Of a stretch of 64,000 bases of DNA, positions 17,786-30,060 are shown in pieces. Position 1 is the first letter of the stretch, and each line of letters opens with the position of its first letter. Source of the stretch: Bin80 sp965220935 (GTDB lineage: Bacteria > Bacteroidota > Rhodothermia > Rhodothermales > Bin80); contig OZ244857.1 of the NCBI GenBank assembly GCA_965220935.1, positions 1,364,001 through 1,428,000 on the forward strand, written 5' to 3'. Made by a program: the position numbers and the translations under genes. The notes below the pieces were generated by a model. It was not told the origin of the DNA. It saw only the letters and a list, made by a program, of their open reading frames with translations, and ran no database searches.

Positions 17786-20629
17786 TCATACAGATGGGGG
17801 TAATACGCTACGAAGCAATTCTGGTGCATTCATTAACACATGGCTCAACATTTCAGGTTCACGGCCACCAGCAGTGGCAAGATCTGCCCGACCTCCTCCA
17901 CCGCCCCCAATCTGACGGGCAAAATGACCTGCAATCTTTCCAGCATTAACGCCTAAAGGTAATAAATCATCAGTAACGACTGCAACTAAGTAGGCCTTAT
18001 GACCGCTTGGATCGCATGTGCCTAAGATCCCGACACTGGATGCATTCAATCGTTTTCGCAGCTCCTGACCTTGAGATCGTAACATGTCCATATCTACGTC
18101 ATCAATCTGCCCCACAATTAAATGAACATCATGCACCTCAACTGGCTTTTTGAGGAATCCGTCAAGTTGTGCAGTAAGTTGATGATGGCGAAGTTTGTCA
18201 ATCTGCTTTTGTAAGGAGCGATTCTCCTCAATAAGTTCTGATACTGACTCTTTGAAGAGACGCTTGGATCCCTTGAAGAGTTTTCTCGCTTCATGTAGAG
18301 AGGCGAGGTCATCGGCCACTAAATTTACAGCGTTGAGTCCTGCAACGGCTTGAATCCGCCGAATTCCCGAGGCAACTGAACCTTCGGATTGGATGAGAAA
18401 TAACCCAATTTCTCCTGTCTCTTTTACATGAGTTCCCCCACATAACTCTACCGAAAAATCAGAATCAAAGGTCACTACCCGAACCTCATCACCGTACTTC
18501 TCTCCAAAGAGTGCAGTTGCACCTTTTGCCAAGGCTTCTTGAAAAGGGACACTCTCCTCTATTTCACCTTTAATGTCGTTCTGTATTTGCTCGTTGACTC
18601 TGTCTTGAACTCGCCGCAGATCATGAGCACTGACACGCTCATAGTGATTGAAGTCAAATCGTAAATAATCCTCGGCCACTAGTGACCCTTTCTGCTCTGC
18701 CCCAGACCCCAAAACCTCTCGGAGGGCAGCGTGCATGAGATGGGTAGCCGTATGATGCTTAGAAATACTCTGCCGGCGTTGGGCATCTACAGTAGCAGTT
18801 ACCTCAACATTTTTTAGGACATCCTCAGCAGGCAACTGTTCAACGAAATGAACAATCTGATGATCAATGATCTGAGTATCTGTGACTCGTATGACTTCAC
18901 CATCAAAATTTAATATTCCCGTGTCGCCTAACTGTCCGCCTTTTTCTGCATAGAATGGGGTACGGCCTAAGATGATGGCTTTTTTATTGATATCGTAATT
19001 GATTACACTCGTCCTTTCTACAACTGTGGTTTCATAGCCAACAAATGAAGAGTCGTGTCTGGCTTGCGGTTTGCCCTGAATGACTCCATCTAACCTGCCC
19101 CCACTAAACTTCATAGTGGTATCCACGGATTTCGCTTGACGCGCACGCGCCTTTTGCTTTGCCATTGACGCATCAAAACGGTGCATGTCCACTTCGCGCC
19201 CCTGCTCACGCGCCATGAGCTGGGTTAAATCAATCGGAAACCCGTATGTATCGTGTAACAGAAAAGCAATCTCACCAGGAATTCTACTCAGGCACGCCAC
19301 AGATGTAAAGGATCTTAGGCGCTCTGGATGATCAGGATAGGCTTTTCGAAATAAATCCTGTGCCGAAGCATCTTTACTTAGTTGGATGGCAAACTCATCG
19401 GCATCATCAGAAGTTAGCCCATCTATGTACCTGCACACCCGTTCAAACAATTCAAGTCCTCTTCCAAGGGTTGTTAAAAAAGATCGCTCCTCTCCACGGA
19501 TATTTTCCGTGACGATTTTTTCCTTTTCTCTTAATTCTGGAAATATATCTCCTAGAGATTCAATCACTGTTGGGACTAAACAATGCAAGAATGGTTCTTG
19601 TATCCCTAACGTCGTATACCCATATCGAACCGCACGTCGAAGGATTCTACGGATGACATACCCCTGCCCCACATTGCTGGGGATCGCTCCGTCAGATATC
19701 GCAACCACAATCCCTCGTATATGATCAACAATCACCCGCATAGCAATACGGATTTTATCTTCATCAAATGTTGGATCAATTAATTCATATCCGCGAATGC
19801 CCGAATGAGGAGTTAATTCAGCAACTTTTTCAAACAACTTAGTAAAGGCATCTGTATCATAGGTGCTGACTTTCCCTTGCATCACCGCTGCAAGGCGCTC
19901 CAACCCCATACCTGTATCAACATGACAGTCTACCAAGGGATGGAGGGACTGATTTGATTCTGCGTTATATTGAATAAAGACTAGGTTCCATAACTCAATC
20001 ACCGTAGACAGGTCACGATTCACACATTGGTTCCCAGGAATTTGATGGCGTAACTCATCTGGCCGCAGATCAATATGGATCTCAGAACAAGGCCCGCAGG
20101 GGCCTGTTTCTCCCATCATCCAAAAATTATCCTTGGTGCTTCCATAGAGGACTTGGCTTTCAGGCAAGTATCGCTTCCACAAAGTTGCAGCTTCCTCATC
20201 CGCAGGAATCTTTAATGCTTTATCCCCTGCATGAACTGTAGCGTATAATCTGTCCTCTGGAAGCTTCCATCGCTTGACCAACAACTCCCATGCCAAATCA
20301 ATTGCCTCTTCCTTAAAATAATCTCCGAAACTCCAGTTTCCAAGCATTTCAAAGAAGGTGTGATGATAGGTATCATGTCCAACTTCTTCTAAGTCGTTAT
20401 GCTTTCCTGATACCCGCAAACATTTTTGGATATCGGCCACGCGAACATAGTCCCTGCGCTCTAGACCCAGAAAAACATCCTTGAATTGTGCCATGCCAGA
20501 ATTGATAAATAACAAGGTTGGGTCACTGGCCGGGATCAGGGATGCACTTGGAACAATCGTATGTCCTTTTTCTCGAAAAAACTCCAAGAACTCAGATCTA
20601 ATTTGAGAAATGCTTTTAAAGTTGACCAT
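17786..20629 (-). CDS. alaS: Alanyl-tRNA synthetase
   Basis: Class II synthetase charging tRNA-Ala, with an editing domain that clears Ser/Gly mischarges. The catalytic core starts 'SISQIRSEFLEFFREKGHTIVPSASLIP' and includes 'HNDLEEVGHDTYHHTFFEMLGNWSFGDY'. The editing-domain zinc ligands are visible as HxxxH in 'KHHTATHLMHAALREV' and CxxxH in 'ELCGGTHVKETGE'. The C-terminal C-Ala domain has 'GGGGGGRADLATAGG'. The frame extends 20 codons further to an ATG at 20689, but the conserved N-terminus fits the ATG at 20629 ('MVNFKSIS'), giving 947 residues, somewhat longer than the usual ~880. Divergent from the DUF4097 gene. Confidence 0.96.
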   Translation of the reverse strand: MVNFKSISQIRSEFLEFFREKGHTIVPSASLIPASDPTLLFINSGMAQFKDVFLGLERRDYVRVADIQKCLRVSGKHNDLEEVGHDTYHHTFFEMLGNWSFGDYFKEEAIDLAWELLVKRWKLPEDRLYATVHAGDKALKIPADEEAATLWKRYLPESQVLYGSTKDNFWMMGETGPCGPCSEIHIDLRPDELRHQIPGNQCVNRDLSTVIELWNLVFIQYNAESNQSLHPLVDCHVDTGMGLERLAAVMQGKVSTYDTDAFTKLFEKVAELTPHSGIRGYELIDPTFDEDKIRIAMRVIVDHIRGIVVAISDGAIPSNVGQGYVIRRILRRAVRYGYTTLGIQEPFLHCLVPTVIESLGDIFPELREKEKIVTENIRGEERSFLTTLGRGLELFERVCRYIDGLTSDDADEFAIQLSKDASAQDLFRKAYPDHPERLRSFTSVACLSRIPGEIAFLLHDTYGFPIDLTQLMAREQGREVDMHRFDASMAKQKARARQAKSVDTTMKFSGGRLDGVIQGKPQARHDSSFVGYETTVVERTSVINYDINKKAIILGRTPFYAEKGGQLGDTGILNFDGEVIRVTDTQIIDHQIVHFVEQLPAEDVLKNVEVTATVDAQRRQSISKHHTATHLMHAALREVLGSGAEQKGSLVAEDYLRFDFNHYERVSAHDLRRVQDRVNEQIQNDIKGEIEESVPFQEALAKGATALFGEKYGDEVRVVTFDSDFSVELCGGTHVKETGEIGLFLIQSEGSVASGIRRIQAVAGLNAVNLVADDLASLHEARKLFKGSKRLFKESVSELIEENRSLQKQIDKLRHHQLTAQLDGFLKKPVEVHDVHLIVGQIDDVDMDMLRSQGQELRKRLNASSVGILGTCDPSGHKAYLVAVVTDDLLPLGVNAGKIAGHFARQIGGGGGGRADLATAGGREPEMLSHVLMNAPELLRSVLPPSV

Positions 20630-20760
20630 ATCACATAGCATAAACCTGATGAAACGCGCTTTATTGGACTCTTGTGCCTTATTAGACACAGACGCAGTGC
20701 GTGTAACCTAAAATCAAATTCACCCGTACATTAATATCCTCAACCTCTTTTACTATTACA

Positions 20761-21912
20761 ATGCGGAAGTTTGCAAATTTTTTCATGATCAACTTTTTTC
20801 TGATTTTTCTTACGTCTTCACTTCATGCCCAAGATGCCCTCATTCCTATTGATGAAAAATTTTGGGTCAAAGATGTTGATGACTTGAGTGTAAATGTGAT
20901 GGACGCAGATGTATCAGTTAATACAAAGTCGGGAAGTACCATCTCTGTTCAGGTCTTGCTAGACGATCAAAACAGCGATATTGCCATGCGCTATTTTGAG
21001 AATCAAAATTTTTCAGTATCGCTAGATAAGACAACCCTAGTCGTTGCAACAAACCCAGATCAAACCCACAAAGTTTATTATGACTGGCACCACTCCCCAG
21101 ATATCAATGTAATCATTACTATGCCTCCAGATATTCCTGTAAATCTGCGCACTCTTGACGGGAATTTTGAGGTGAATGAGCTGATCGCAGGTGCCAAAAT
21201 TAGAACCAGTGATGGCGATATCGTACTTGGTTCAGTCTCTGGCGACAGAATTACAATTCAAACCTTGGATGGAAACATTGAGGCTCAGTCACTTACGAGC
21301 CCATTTGTTTCGCTAAGAACCAGTGACGGAGATATCTCAATTGAAACCGTTTCTGGAGAGAGTATTGCTATGCAAACCCTTGATGGTGATATTGAGGCAA
21401 TGTCGCTGAAGAGTCCGTCCATTTCACTGAAAACCAGTGACGGAGATTTAAATTTAGGAATCCTTGATGGCGAGTCCATAGAACTTCAAACCATTGATGG
21501 AGACGTTTTCATTGAATTGGCTGTCGGAAGAACAAACATTCGGACATCGGATGGTGACGTGATTCTCGGCGAACTTCTATCGTCTGGCTCTAAGATGCAG
21601 ATGATTGATGGTGACATCAGGATTGATCAGGTTTCAGGGCATGTATCACTCACAACGTCTGATGGAGATGTATTCTTAGGCCTTATAGAGCCCGAAGATG
21701 TCGCGATATCTGTTATTGATGGCGATATTACTCTTACCATGATTGAGGACTTATCAGTTACACTTGATATATCTGGATCATATGTTACCATGGATGAGCT
21801 ACCCCAATTTAGTGGAAAAATTAGTGATACCAAAATTGAAGGAGATCTCAATGGCGGGGGTACTCTGATTCGAGCTCGGACATCTGATGGAGATGTTATA
21901 GTAAAAAAATGA
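20761..21912 (+). CDS. Secreted DUF4097-type beta-repeat protein
   Basis: A 383-residue exported protein with a signal peptide (1-23, 'LTSSLHAQDA'). From about residue 110 it is built from near-regular repeats that alternate two forms, '(R/K)TSDGD(I/V).LG..SG(D/E)' and '.(M/I)QT(L/I)DG(D/N)(I/V)EA'. The pattern is that of DUF4097 (beta-helix, 'putative adhesin'), a common secreted family of Bacteroidota often linked to envelope stress or anti-sigma loci. At least six TSDGD units are present, the last one just before the C-terminus ('RTSDGDVIVKK'). No anti-sigma or ECF sigma gene is adjacent. The role is unknown. Confidence 0.82.
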   Translation: MRKFANFFMINFFLIFLTSSLHAQDALIPIDEKFWVKDVDDLSVNVMDADVSVNTKSGSTISVQVLLDDQNSDIAMRYFENQNFSVSLDKTTLVVATNPDQTHKVYYDWHHSPDINVIITMPPDIPVNLRTLDGNFEVNELIAGAKIRTSDGDIVLGSVSGDRITIQTLDGNIEAQSLTSPFVSLRTSDGDISIETVSGESIAMQTLDGDIEAMSLKSPSISLKTSDGDLNLGILDGESIELQTIDGDVFIELAVGRTNIRTSDGDVILGELLSSGSKMQMIDGDIRIDQVSGHVSLTTSDGDVFLGLIEPEDVAISVIDGDITLTMIEDLSVTLDISGSYVTMDELPQFSGKISDTKIEGDLNGGGTLIRARTSDGDVIVKK

Positions 21913-21926
21913 CTTAAACACTATTG

Positions 21927-22201
21927 TTAATTAGTGCCTGTCCGAAAAATATCGTAGGGACCATGAAACATCTATTCTATATGGGTTTACGATCTTAAAG
22001 ATAAGGTTTTTTTGACGCGAAGATTTTTGAAGATTGTCCCAACATCGGGATGATACTGTTAAAAACCATTGTTTTCAGCACATTAACGCAATAAAGCCGC
22101 AAAATCTTTGATCTCATAATTGAATAAATTCAAAGCGCAAAATACATACAGAGTAGGCGATTCAGCACTATCAAGGTGTTTTTCGAACGGACACTAATTA
22201 A
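21927..22201. mobile_element. MITE-like element with imperfect 23-bp terminal inverted repeats
   Basis: Left end 21927-21949 (TTAATTAGTGCCTGTCCGAA...) and right end 22179-22201, read in reverse (TTAATTAGTGTCCGTTCGAA...), match at about 20 of 23 positions and bound 275 bp with no intact ORF. This layout fits a non-autonomous miniature element or an internally deleted IS. The ends share the motif TGTCCGAAAA with the IS256-family ends at 36881. The outermost TTAATTAA-like bases are partly palindromic, so a separate target duplication cannot be told apart. Confidence 0.5.
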
Positions 22202-22377
22202 GATGTCTGTGGGTTCGGTGCAGACTCTTACTTGTGTAACACTGAGTCAGCATCACACTCTTTAATGATGGCCTACATCAAACAGTGATGTATCTGTCAT
22301 ATCAGGAGGTTATCGTCATTCGCGACTGTGGAACTTTATTGAATCGTCAAAGGGTTATATGATGATTACAAGACCCA

Positions 22378-24639
22378 TCAGTTATCTTGGCGTTTTAAGA
22401 TGATGGGTTTCTGAATTGCGGAGACGGCCTGAGCAACCCCACGAGCTGCGAGGGATCCAGCAAAGTAGCGGCAACCAAGAAGAATGATTGGCACGGATGT
22501 TTTTCTTGCTACTTCCAGAGCAAACGGGCCGATAGAGGGCTTGTGCCTAAGCCTACTTTCCATTCCCATGACGATCAGATCACTCTTTGACACTCGGTCT
22601 ACAATCGTATCAAAAGGATCATCTGCTAAATGAATTTCTACCTTGTAGGGACCTGAGGCTTCTTCTCTGGCTAGACGCTGGAGCTTCTGTTGTTGTCTTC
22701 TTTGCACATCTGTTTTTGCAGACATCGGCAATGTTTGCAAAAATGTTAAATCTGGCGGGGTTGTGCGGGATAAGCTAGCCAAAAAACGTGCCCGCAATGG
22801 GCTGTGGATAGGTTGACCGCGAACAGGTACGAGGATCTGCCTTGCAGTAGAGACATCCCATCGGGGCGGAGCCCTCAAAATCACCACATCCGCGTCAATG
22901 GACGAGATCAGTCCTTCTAATCGAGATTCAACCCCAGGTTTTTCAATATGAGGTAGGCCAAGAAGGACGGTTTCACACCTATGCTCATTGGCAACACGAG
23001 CAATTTCCCCCCATTTATCTGAGGCGATAGTAAACAAAGTTTCTGGGCTTACACTAGGATTGCGGCCAAGTGCCTCAGCCAAAATGTCCTTAGCATCCAA
23101 AATGATGACATCATCAGAGAACTGGTTTGGATCTAGTACTGAAAGAAGCATCACTTTTCCCGCATTCGGAGTGCATACAGTTGCAGCAACATTAGACAGG
23201 CTTGCCGCACTCGCAGGATTTGCAATCGGTGCCAACACCAAGGGGGCCCGCCCGCGTGAGCGTGCCAACTCAGGATCACTCGCTTCGGCACTTGCATCGG
23301 CCACTCGTGCACCGGGTGCCAGTGCCATAAGATATAAAACCACTCCTACACCCAACCATAAGGCAGCGACACGGCCTGCCTCAGGGACAACTACAGCCTG
23401 AAATATTGCTAATCCTAAACAGAAAATGACACCCAAGACGGGGACTAATGGAAGCCGAACTTCTCCAGCACGCCTCAAAATGAGGATCGCAGTAGCATGA
23501 ACCATGGCAAACGAAACTAGAAATATCAAACTCGCAGCAGCGCCAGCCGTCGCAACGTTATCAACGGCAAGCACAATTCCGATCATCATCAACCCTGTTA
23601 TGATGACTGCTGTAGATGGAGAGCCAGTTCCCTCACGGATCCGCCCTATTTGACGCGGCAATGTTCGGTCGCGGGCCATAGAAAATGCCACTCTGGATGC
23701 ACCGTATAAATTCGCATGTAAGGCTGATAACATTGACAGAATTCCAGCACCTATCACCAGCCAATACCCGGTTGTTCCTAAGTACTGGTTCACTGCCGCA
23801 GCAACAAACCCCTCAGGATTACTCTGAGCGGCGATAAGAATCCCCTCAGGTGGAGATCCTACTGTCACAATGACGATAAGAAGAGGCAAGTAGATCACGA
23901 GCGTGATGGCTAAAGATGCATACATTGCGAATGGCAGGGTTCGTTTAGGATTCTTCACCTCGCCCCCCACAGCAGCAATTAAATCAAATCCTTGTAGCGC
24001 AATAAATGTATAGCCCATTGCTTGCAAAATCCCCATCGCTCCCTCAGGTGCGAATGGTCGCAAACGTCCGACTGCCTCAGACGGATTCCCGCTTATAAAT
24101 GCCCAGACTCCACCCGCAATGAGTAAACCAAAAACGACCACCTTACCAATGGTCACGGAATTGCCTCCACCCGCAGAGCGCCCCATTAGGATCCAAGAGT
24201 AAAAGCCAATCGCAACCAGAGCCAACAAGAGCACTCCTCTGCCATCTCCGATCCAATTTGCAGATTCTACGACCGCTGGAAATAAACGGATGAAGCCTTC
24301 AACGGTAAAGACTGCAAACCCTAGTGCATAGAGGACACCAGCGACGATTGATGCAAACCAGACCACCCATCCCACAATGAATGCAACCTCTATTGAAACG
24401 GCGCGCTTAGCATAAGCATAGGTCCCTCCTGACTCAGGATAACGCGATGCAAGACGCACAAAACTAACCGCAGTTAGAAATGCAATTCCACCGTTGAGAA
24501 TAAATGCCACAATAGCTGCTGGGCCGGCAGTTGCGAAAGCAACTCCAGCAAGTGCAAGAATCCCGCCCCCAACGATTGCACCCACACCAAGTGAGGTAGC
24601 ACCGAAGCGACCTAAATGCCGCTGCTCACTGTCGCCCAT
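22378..24639 (-). CDS. APC-superfamily permease fused to tandem USP domains
   Basis: Residues 1 to about 440 form an amino-acid/polyamine/organocation transporter with ~12 membrane helices. It starts with the family's helix 1 pattern 'SLGVGAIVGGGILALAGVAFATAGPA' and has 'ASRYPESGGTYAYAKRAV'. Residues ~470-745 are soluble and contain two universal-stress-protein-like domains: the first ends near 'IDADVVILRAPPRW', and the second ('QILVPVRGQPIHSPLRARFLASL') ends with 'SDLIVMGMESRLRHKPSIGPFALEVARKTSVPIILLG'. Such fusions are known, and the USP part is thought to sense nucleotide or stress state and control transport. The substrate cannot be deduced. The gene is a single unit. Confidence 0.88.
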   Translation of the reverse strand: MGDSEQRHLGRFGATSLGVGAIVGGGILALAGVAFATAGPAAIVAFILNGGIAFLTAVSFVRLASRYPESGGTYAYAKRAVSIEVAFIVGWVVWFASIVAGVLYALGFAVFTVEGFIRLFPAVVESANWIGDGRGVLLLALVAIGFYSWILMGRSAGGGNSVTIGKVVVFGLLIAGGVWAFISGNPSEAVGRLRPFAPEGAMGILQAMGYTFIALQGFDLIAAVGGEVKNPKRTLPFAMYASLAITLVIYLPLLIVIVTVGSPPEGILIAAQSNPEGFVAAAVNQYLGTTGYWLVIGAGILSMLSALHANLYGASRVAFSMARDRTLPRQIGRIREGTGSPSTAVIITGLMMIGIVLAVDNVATAGAAASLIFLVSFAMVHATAILILRRAGEVRLPLVPVLGVIFCLGLAIFQAVVVPEAGRVAALWLGVGVVLYLMALAPGARVADASAEASDPELARSRGRAPLVLAPIANPASAASLSNVAATVCTPNAGKVMLLSVLDPNQFSDDVIILDAKDILAEALGRNPSVSPETLFTIASDKWGEIARVANEHRCETVLLGLPHIEKPGVESRLEGLISSIDADVVILRAPPRWDVSTARQILVPVRGQPIHSPLRARFLASLSRTTPPDLTFLQTLPMSAKTDVQRRQQQKLQRLAREEASGPYKVEIHLADDPFDTIVDRVSKSDLIVMGMESRLRHKPSIGPFALEVARKTSVPIILLGCRYFAGSLAARGVAQAVSAIQKPIILKRQDN

Positions 24640-24785
24640 TGGGAATTGGTTTAGTGTAGAGTCTGGTAAATAATCTGAATGGTCTAGTCAGGAATTTATC
24701 CATTAATTGATCAATAAAAAACATCCATCTTAAAAATGATCTTTCTCGGGATGTGATTCAAGAATGCGATGCATTAGGGAATCTT

Positions 24786-25960
24786 TCATAACCTTTCAAC
24801 GATGAGAGCGGTCGCTCCCCCAGTTCCATGGCAGAGCGTTGCAAGCCCGATTGATTTTTCATATTCTGCTAATGCATGAATGAGCGTGACAATAATTCTA
24901 GTACCAGAGCATCCAATTGGGTGCCCAAGTGCAATTGCGCCTCCGTTAACATTCAACTGCTCTAAATCAATACCCATCCCTCTTAAAAACAAGACTGTAC
25001 TCAGTGAAAACGCCTCGTTGTTTTCAAACAGATCAATACCAGTTGCAGATAAATTGACACGGTTGAGAGCCTTATGAGAAGCCCCAACAGGTGCTTCAAT
25101 GTAATGGTCCCAGTCACCCGCATACCACGCATGCCCCAAAATTCGGGCAATCGGATCCAATCCGTGACTTGTAACAAAATCCTTACTCGCAAGCAAAACT
25201 ACAGATGATCCATCGCTGATCTGGCTTGAATTACCAGAAGTGAGAACGCCATTTTTGGCAAAGACTGGAGGAAGGTGGGAAAGTCCTTCAACTGTCGTGT
25301 CAGGTCGAATGCCTTCGTCGCTACTGAGAATGCGTTCCTTTCCAAGTATAGAGGTGATTTCCTGGGTAAACCTCTCATGCTTTGACGCGACATCAGCGCG
25401 CACATGTGACCGAGTTGCGACCTCATCAAGTTCTGTACGGCTGATGCGTAGAGTTTGAGCAAGGCGTTCGGCTTGCTCGCCCATGGATTCTCCGCTGATC
25501 GGATCTTTGAGTCCATCCTGATGCAGTAAATCAGTCAGCGGTTCTTTAGACTCAGAAAGATATTTATATCCCCATCTAGCTTTACTTGAAAGCGCAAATC
25601 CAGCGGTAGACATTGACTCTGTGCCACCTGCTAAGATAAGATGTGCAGCACCAGATTGAATCAACGATGTCCCCATGATCACACTCATCATCCCAGAAGA
25701 GCAGACCATATCAATGGTGACAGCATCTACGGTATCTGGAATTTGAGCATGCTTTGCCGCTTGTCGCGCGATCAGTTGCCCATGCCCCCCGCTCAAAACA
25801 TTACCCATAATGATCAAATCAAGTAACGCATCGGGGCTTCCTGCCTGATCCAAAGCAGATCGTAAAATTGGGGCTGCAAGGTGGGCAGGTCCTAGCAACG
25901 AAAAACTTCCTCCAAATCGCCCGATTGGCGAACGAGTTGCACTTAACACATATACCTCGG

Positions 25961-25970
<10 letters not shown>
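24786..25970 (-). CDS. Acetyl-CoA acetyltransferase (thiolase)
   Basis: Thiolase that condenses two acetyl-CoA or cleaves 3-ketoacyl-CoA. Active Cys90 lies in 'TIDMVCSSGMMSVIMG'. The second signature 'NVNGGAIALGHPIGCSGTRI' carries the catalytic His, and Cys380 is in 'CHGTGGATA'. Length 394 is standard. The start overlaps the end of the DUF255 gene by about 10 bp, making it the last gene of a three-gene leftward operon with gckA. Biosynthetic versus degradative direction cannot be told from sequence alone. Confidence 0.93.
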
Positions 25971-27977
<2,007 letters not shown>

Positions 27978-27985
<8 letters not shown>

Positions 27986-29288
27986 GCGCTCGCAGTCCAA
28001 CTCCAATATCCATCACATTGGTATGTGTTGATCCAGTATAGATCAGTTGATTTATCGCTTTCAAACTATGATAAGCATCATTGTCTGCGAGCGCTTCATA
28101 GAGGTCTATTCCTTTTGATTTGGCTATATTACTCGTTTGTGGAGTAACCCACCCTCCAGCGGCATCTGTGGGGCCATCAATTCCATCTGTCCCTCCTGAT
28201 AGTAGTACGACATCATTCTGAGCATGTTTTAATTCACATGCAGCTGCGAGTGCTAACTCTTGATTGCGCCCGCCTTTACCTTTTCCCTGAATGGTCACAG
28301 TGGTTTCACCACCCCAAATGAAACATTGCCCAGGGCGAAGCTCCAGCGTTTGATGTGCCTTGACAGCGCCTATATCGCGCGCCTCCCCACTTACATTCTG
28401 CTCAATCTCTATCACATCATATCCTAACAGTGCGGCCATTTGCCTTGCTCCATCAATCGCATTACTATTTGAAGCAAGAAGATGAAATGATGTACGTTTG
28501 AGCATAGGGGAACCTGGGTTTGGAGTTTCTAAACGCTGACCTTTAACCCTGATATACTCCAATACAGCAGGGGGAAGATCAATGTCAAATTTATTGATGA
28601 TATCAGCCACATCTCGCCAGGTTGTTGGATCAGCAACAGTAGGTCCACTTCCGATGACCGATGCATCATTATCTATCACATCCGAAATGGCAAGCGTAAT
28701 GGTTTGAGCTGGCCATGCTACTTTTGCTAACTGTCCGCCTTTAATCTGTGACAAATGCTTACGAACTGTATTGACTTGGTGAATATTAGCGCCAGATTCT
28801 AAGAGCTCTTGATTGACTCTTTGTTTATCTTCAAGAGTTAACCCGTCAACAGGTAGGCACCATAAAGCCGACGCACCACCACTTAGAAGAACGATCAGAG
28901 TATCTTGCTCACCGAGCGAATTTGCAATCTTGATGACATTCATTGCAGATTGTAGACTCCCTTGATCTGGAGTGGGATGCCCTCCCTCAGTTACTTTGAT
29001 ATTCTGAGATGAACGCATCCCTTCTGGAAATGAGCTGACATATCCCCGAGGCACAACCACATGACCCTCAAAACAATACTCTGGAAAACTACAATCCAGC
29101 GTGGCTGCCATTGCCATGGATGCTTTGCCTGCCCCCACGACTTTACACGATTCTGGCAGATCTAATTGTTGTATTAATGGGACTAACTTGAATGGACTTA
29201 CAGCATCAATAGCTGAATGAAAGATTTTCTTGGCATCCAATATTAGATTAGGTGCGGTATCAAATGATTGCCCCTTGTCAGTGTGCAT
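27978..29288 (-). CDS. gckA: Glycerate 2-kinase (DUF4147/MOFRL family)
   Basis: ATP-dependent kinase converting D-glycerate to 2-phosphoglycerate. The N-terminal DUF4147 domain has 'VVGAGKASMAMAATL', 'TEGGHPTPDQGSLQSAMN' and 'LLSGGASALWCLPVDGLT'. The C-terminal MOFRL domain includes 'GRNQELALAAACEL' and 'LLSGGTDGIDGPTDAAGGWV'. Length 436 is typical. First gene of the operon gckA-DUF255-thiolase. It diverges from the DinB gene with 138 bp between the starts. Confidence 0.9.
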
Positions 29289-29426
29289 CGTGTGATTTAC
29301 AAAGCAATGTTCTAATTTTTTAAGAACCCATCATGGACTTTTCTTCAATATGAAACTTAATCAACCAGAAAATGTTAGAGTTCGTATTATTTTAGTGTCT
29401 ATTCAATTAACTTAAATTTTTCTCCT

Positions 29427-29942
29427 ATGTTACGAAATATTACATTCTTTTTGTTTGCGTTTTTCGTTGCGCTTCCTGCTACTGCTCAAGACCATAGCAA
29501 CAGCGCATATCTTGACGCGGTGATGATGGATTTTAACAGTGCATCCGAGAAACTCCATAACCTTGGCGATGCCATTCCCGAAGATCATTTTGCATGGAGC
29601 CCCGCTGAAGGCATACGTTCTGTCGCTGATGTGCTAAATCATGTGTCGGATGCTAATTTTGGAATCGCGGCCATGTTAGGTCATGAGTCAGATTATGAAG
29701 CGATGGATATGGACACGAAAGAAGGTGCTTTGACGCGTTTAATGGCATCACAGAATCATGTTCGTGAACTCCTTGCCTCAATGGCTGACGCTGACTTGAC
29801 CTCAACTGCAGAGGTTTTCGGCATGACCATGAATCATTATGGTGCGCTGGGAATCATTACTGGACACACCCATGAGCATTTAGGACAACTCATTGCTTAT
29901 GCTCGCTCTAATGGCGTTGCGCCACCGTGGAGCGAGGGTTGA
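29427..29942 (+). CDS. Exported DinB/YfiT-like four-helix protein
   Basis: A 171-residue protein with a clear signal peptide ('FLFAFFVALPATAQDHS'). A DinB_2-type bundle follows: 'MMDFNSASEKLHNLGDAIPEDHFAWSPAEGIRSVADVLNHVSDAN', with a metal-type His in the conserved LxHv position, and a late 'GHTHEHLGQLIAYAR' that provides the other His. DinB-fold proteins are often metal-dependent thiol transferases; an exported form is common in Bacteroidota relatives and its substrate is unknown. Confidence 0.86.
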   Translation: MLRNITFFLFAFFVALPATAQDHSNSAYLDAVMMDFNSASEKLHNLGDAIPEDHFAWSPAEGIRSVADVLNHVSDANFGIAAMLGHESDYEAMDMDTKEGALTRLMASQNHVRELLASMADADLTSTAEVFGMTMNHYGALGIITGHTHEHLGQLIAYARSNGVAPPWSEG

Positions 29943-30019
29943 TTTGCATGTGACAGATCTCTGGGAAGTTGCCATGCGCCTGAGCAGGCATACCCAATTG
30001 AATCACTGAGACTATTGTT

Positions 30020-30055
30020 CTGGGAGGCAGACGCGTTGGTAGTGCTGCCTCCCAG
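30020..30055 (+). terminator. 11-bp perfect hairpin after the DinB gene
   Basis: CTGGGAGGCAG (30020-30030) and CTGCCTCCCAG (30045-30055) form a perfect GC-rich stem with a 14-base loop, 78 bp past the DinB stop. It is followed by TAAAATCTAT rather than a clear U-run. It is therefore a likely terminator or mRNA end, but not a textbook intrinsic one. Confidence 0.5.
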
Positions 30056-30060
30056 TAAAA

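Noticed and set aside
22366..22410. Hairpin formed by the last codons of the permease and downstream bases (ACCCATCA/TGATGGGT)
   Set aside because: The stem is within coding sequence and no U-run follows, so terminator function is not supported.
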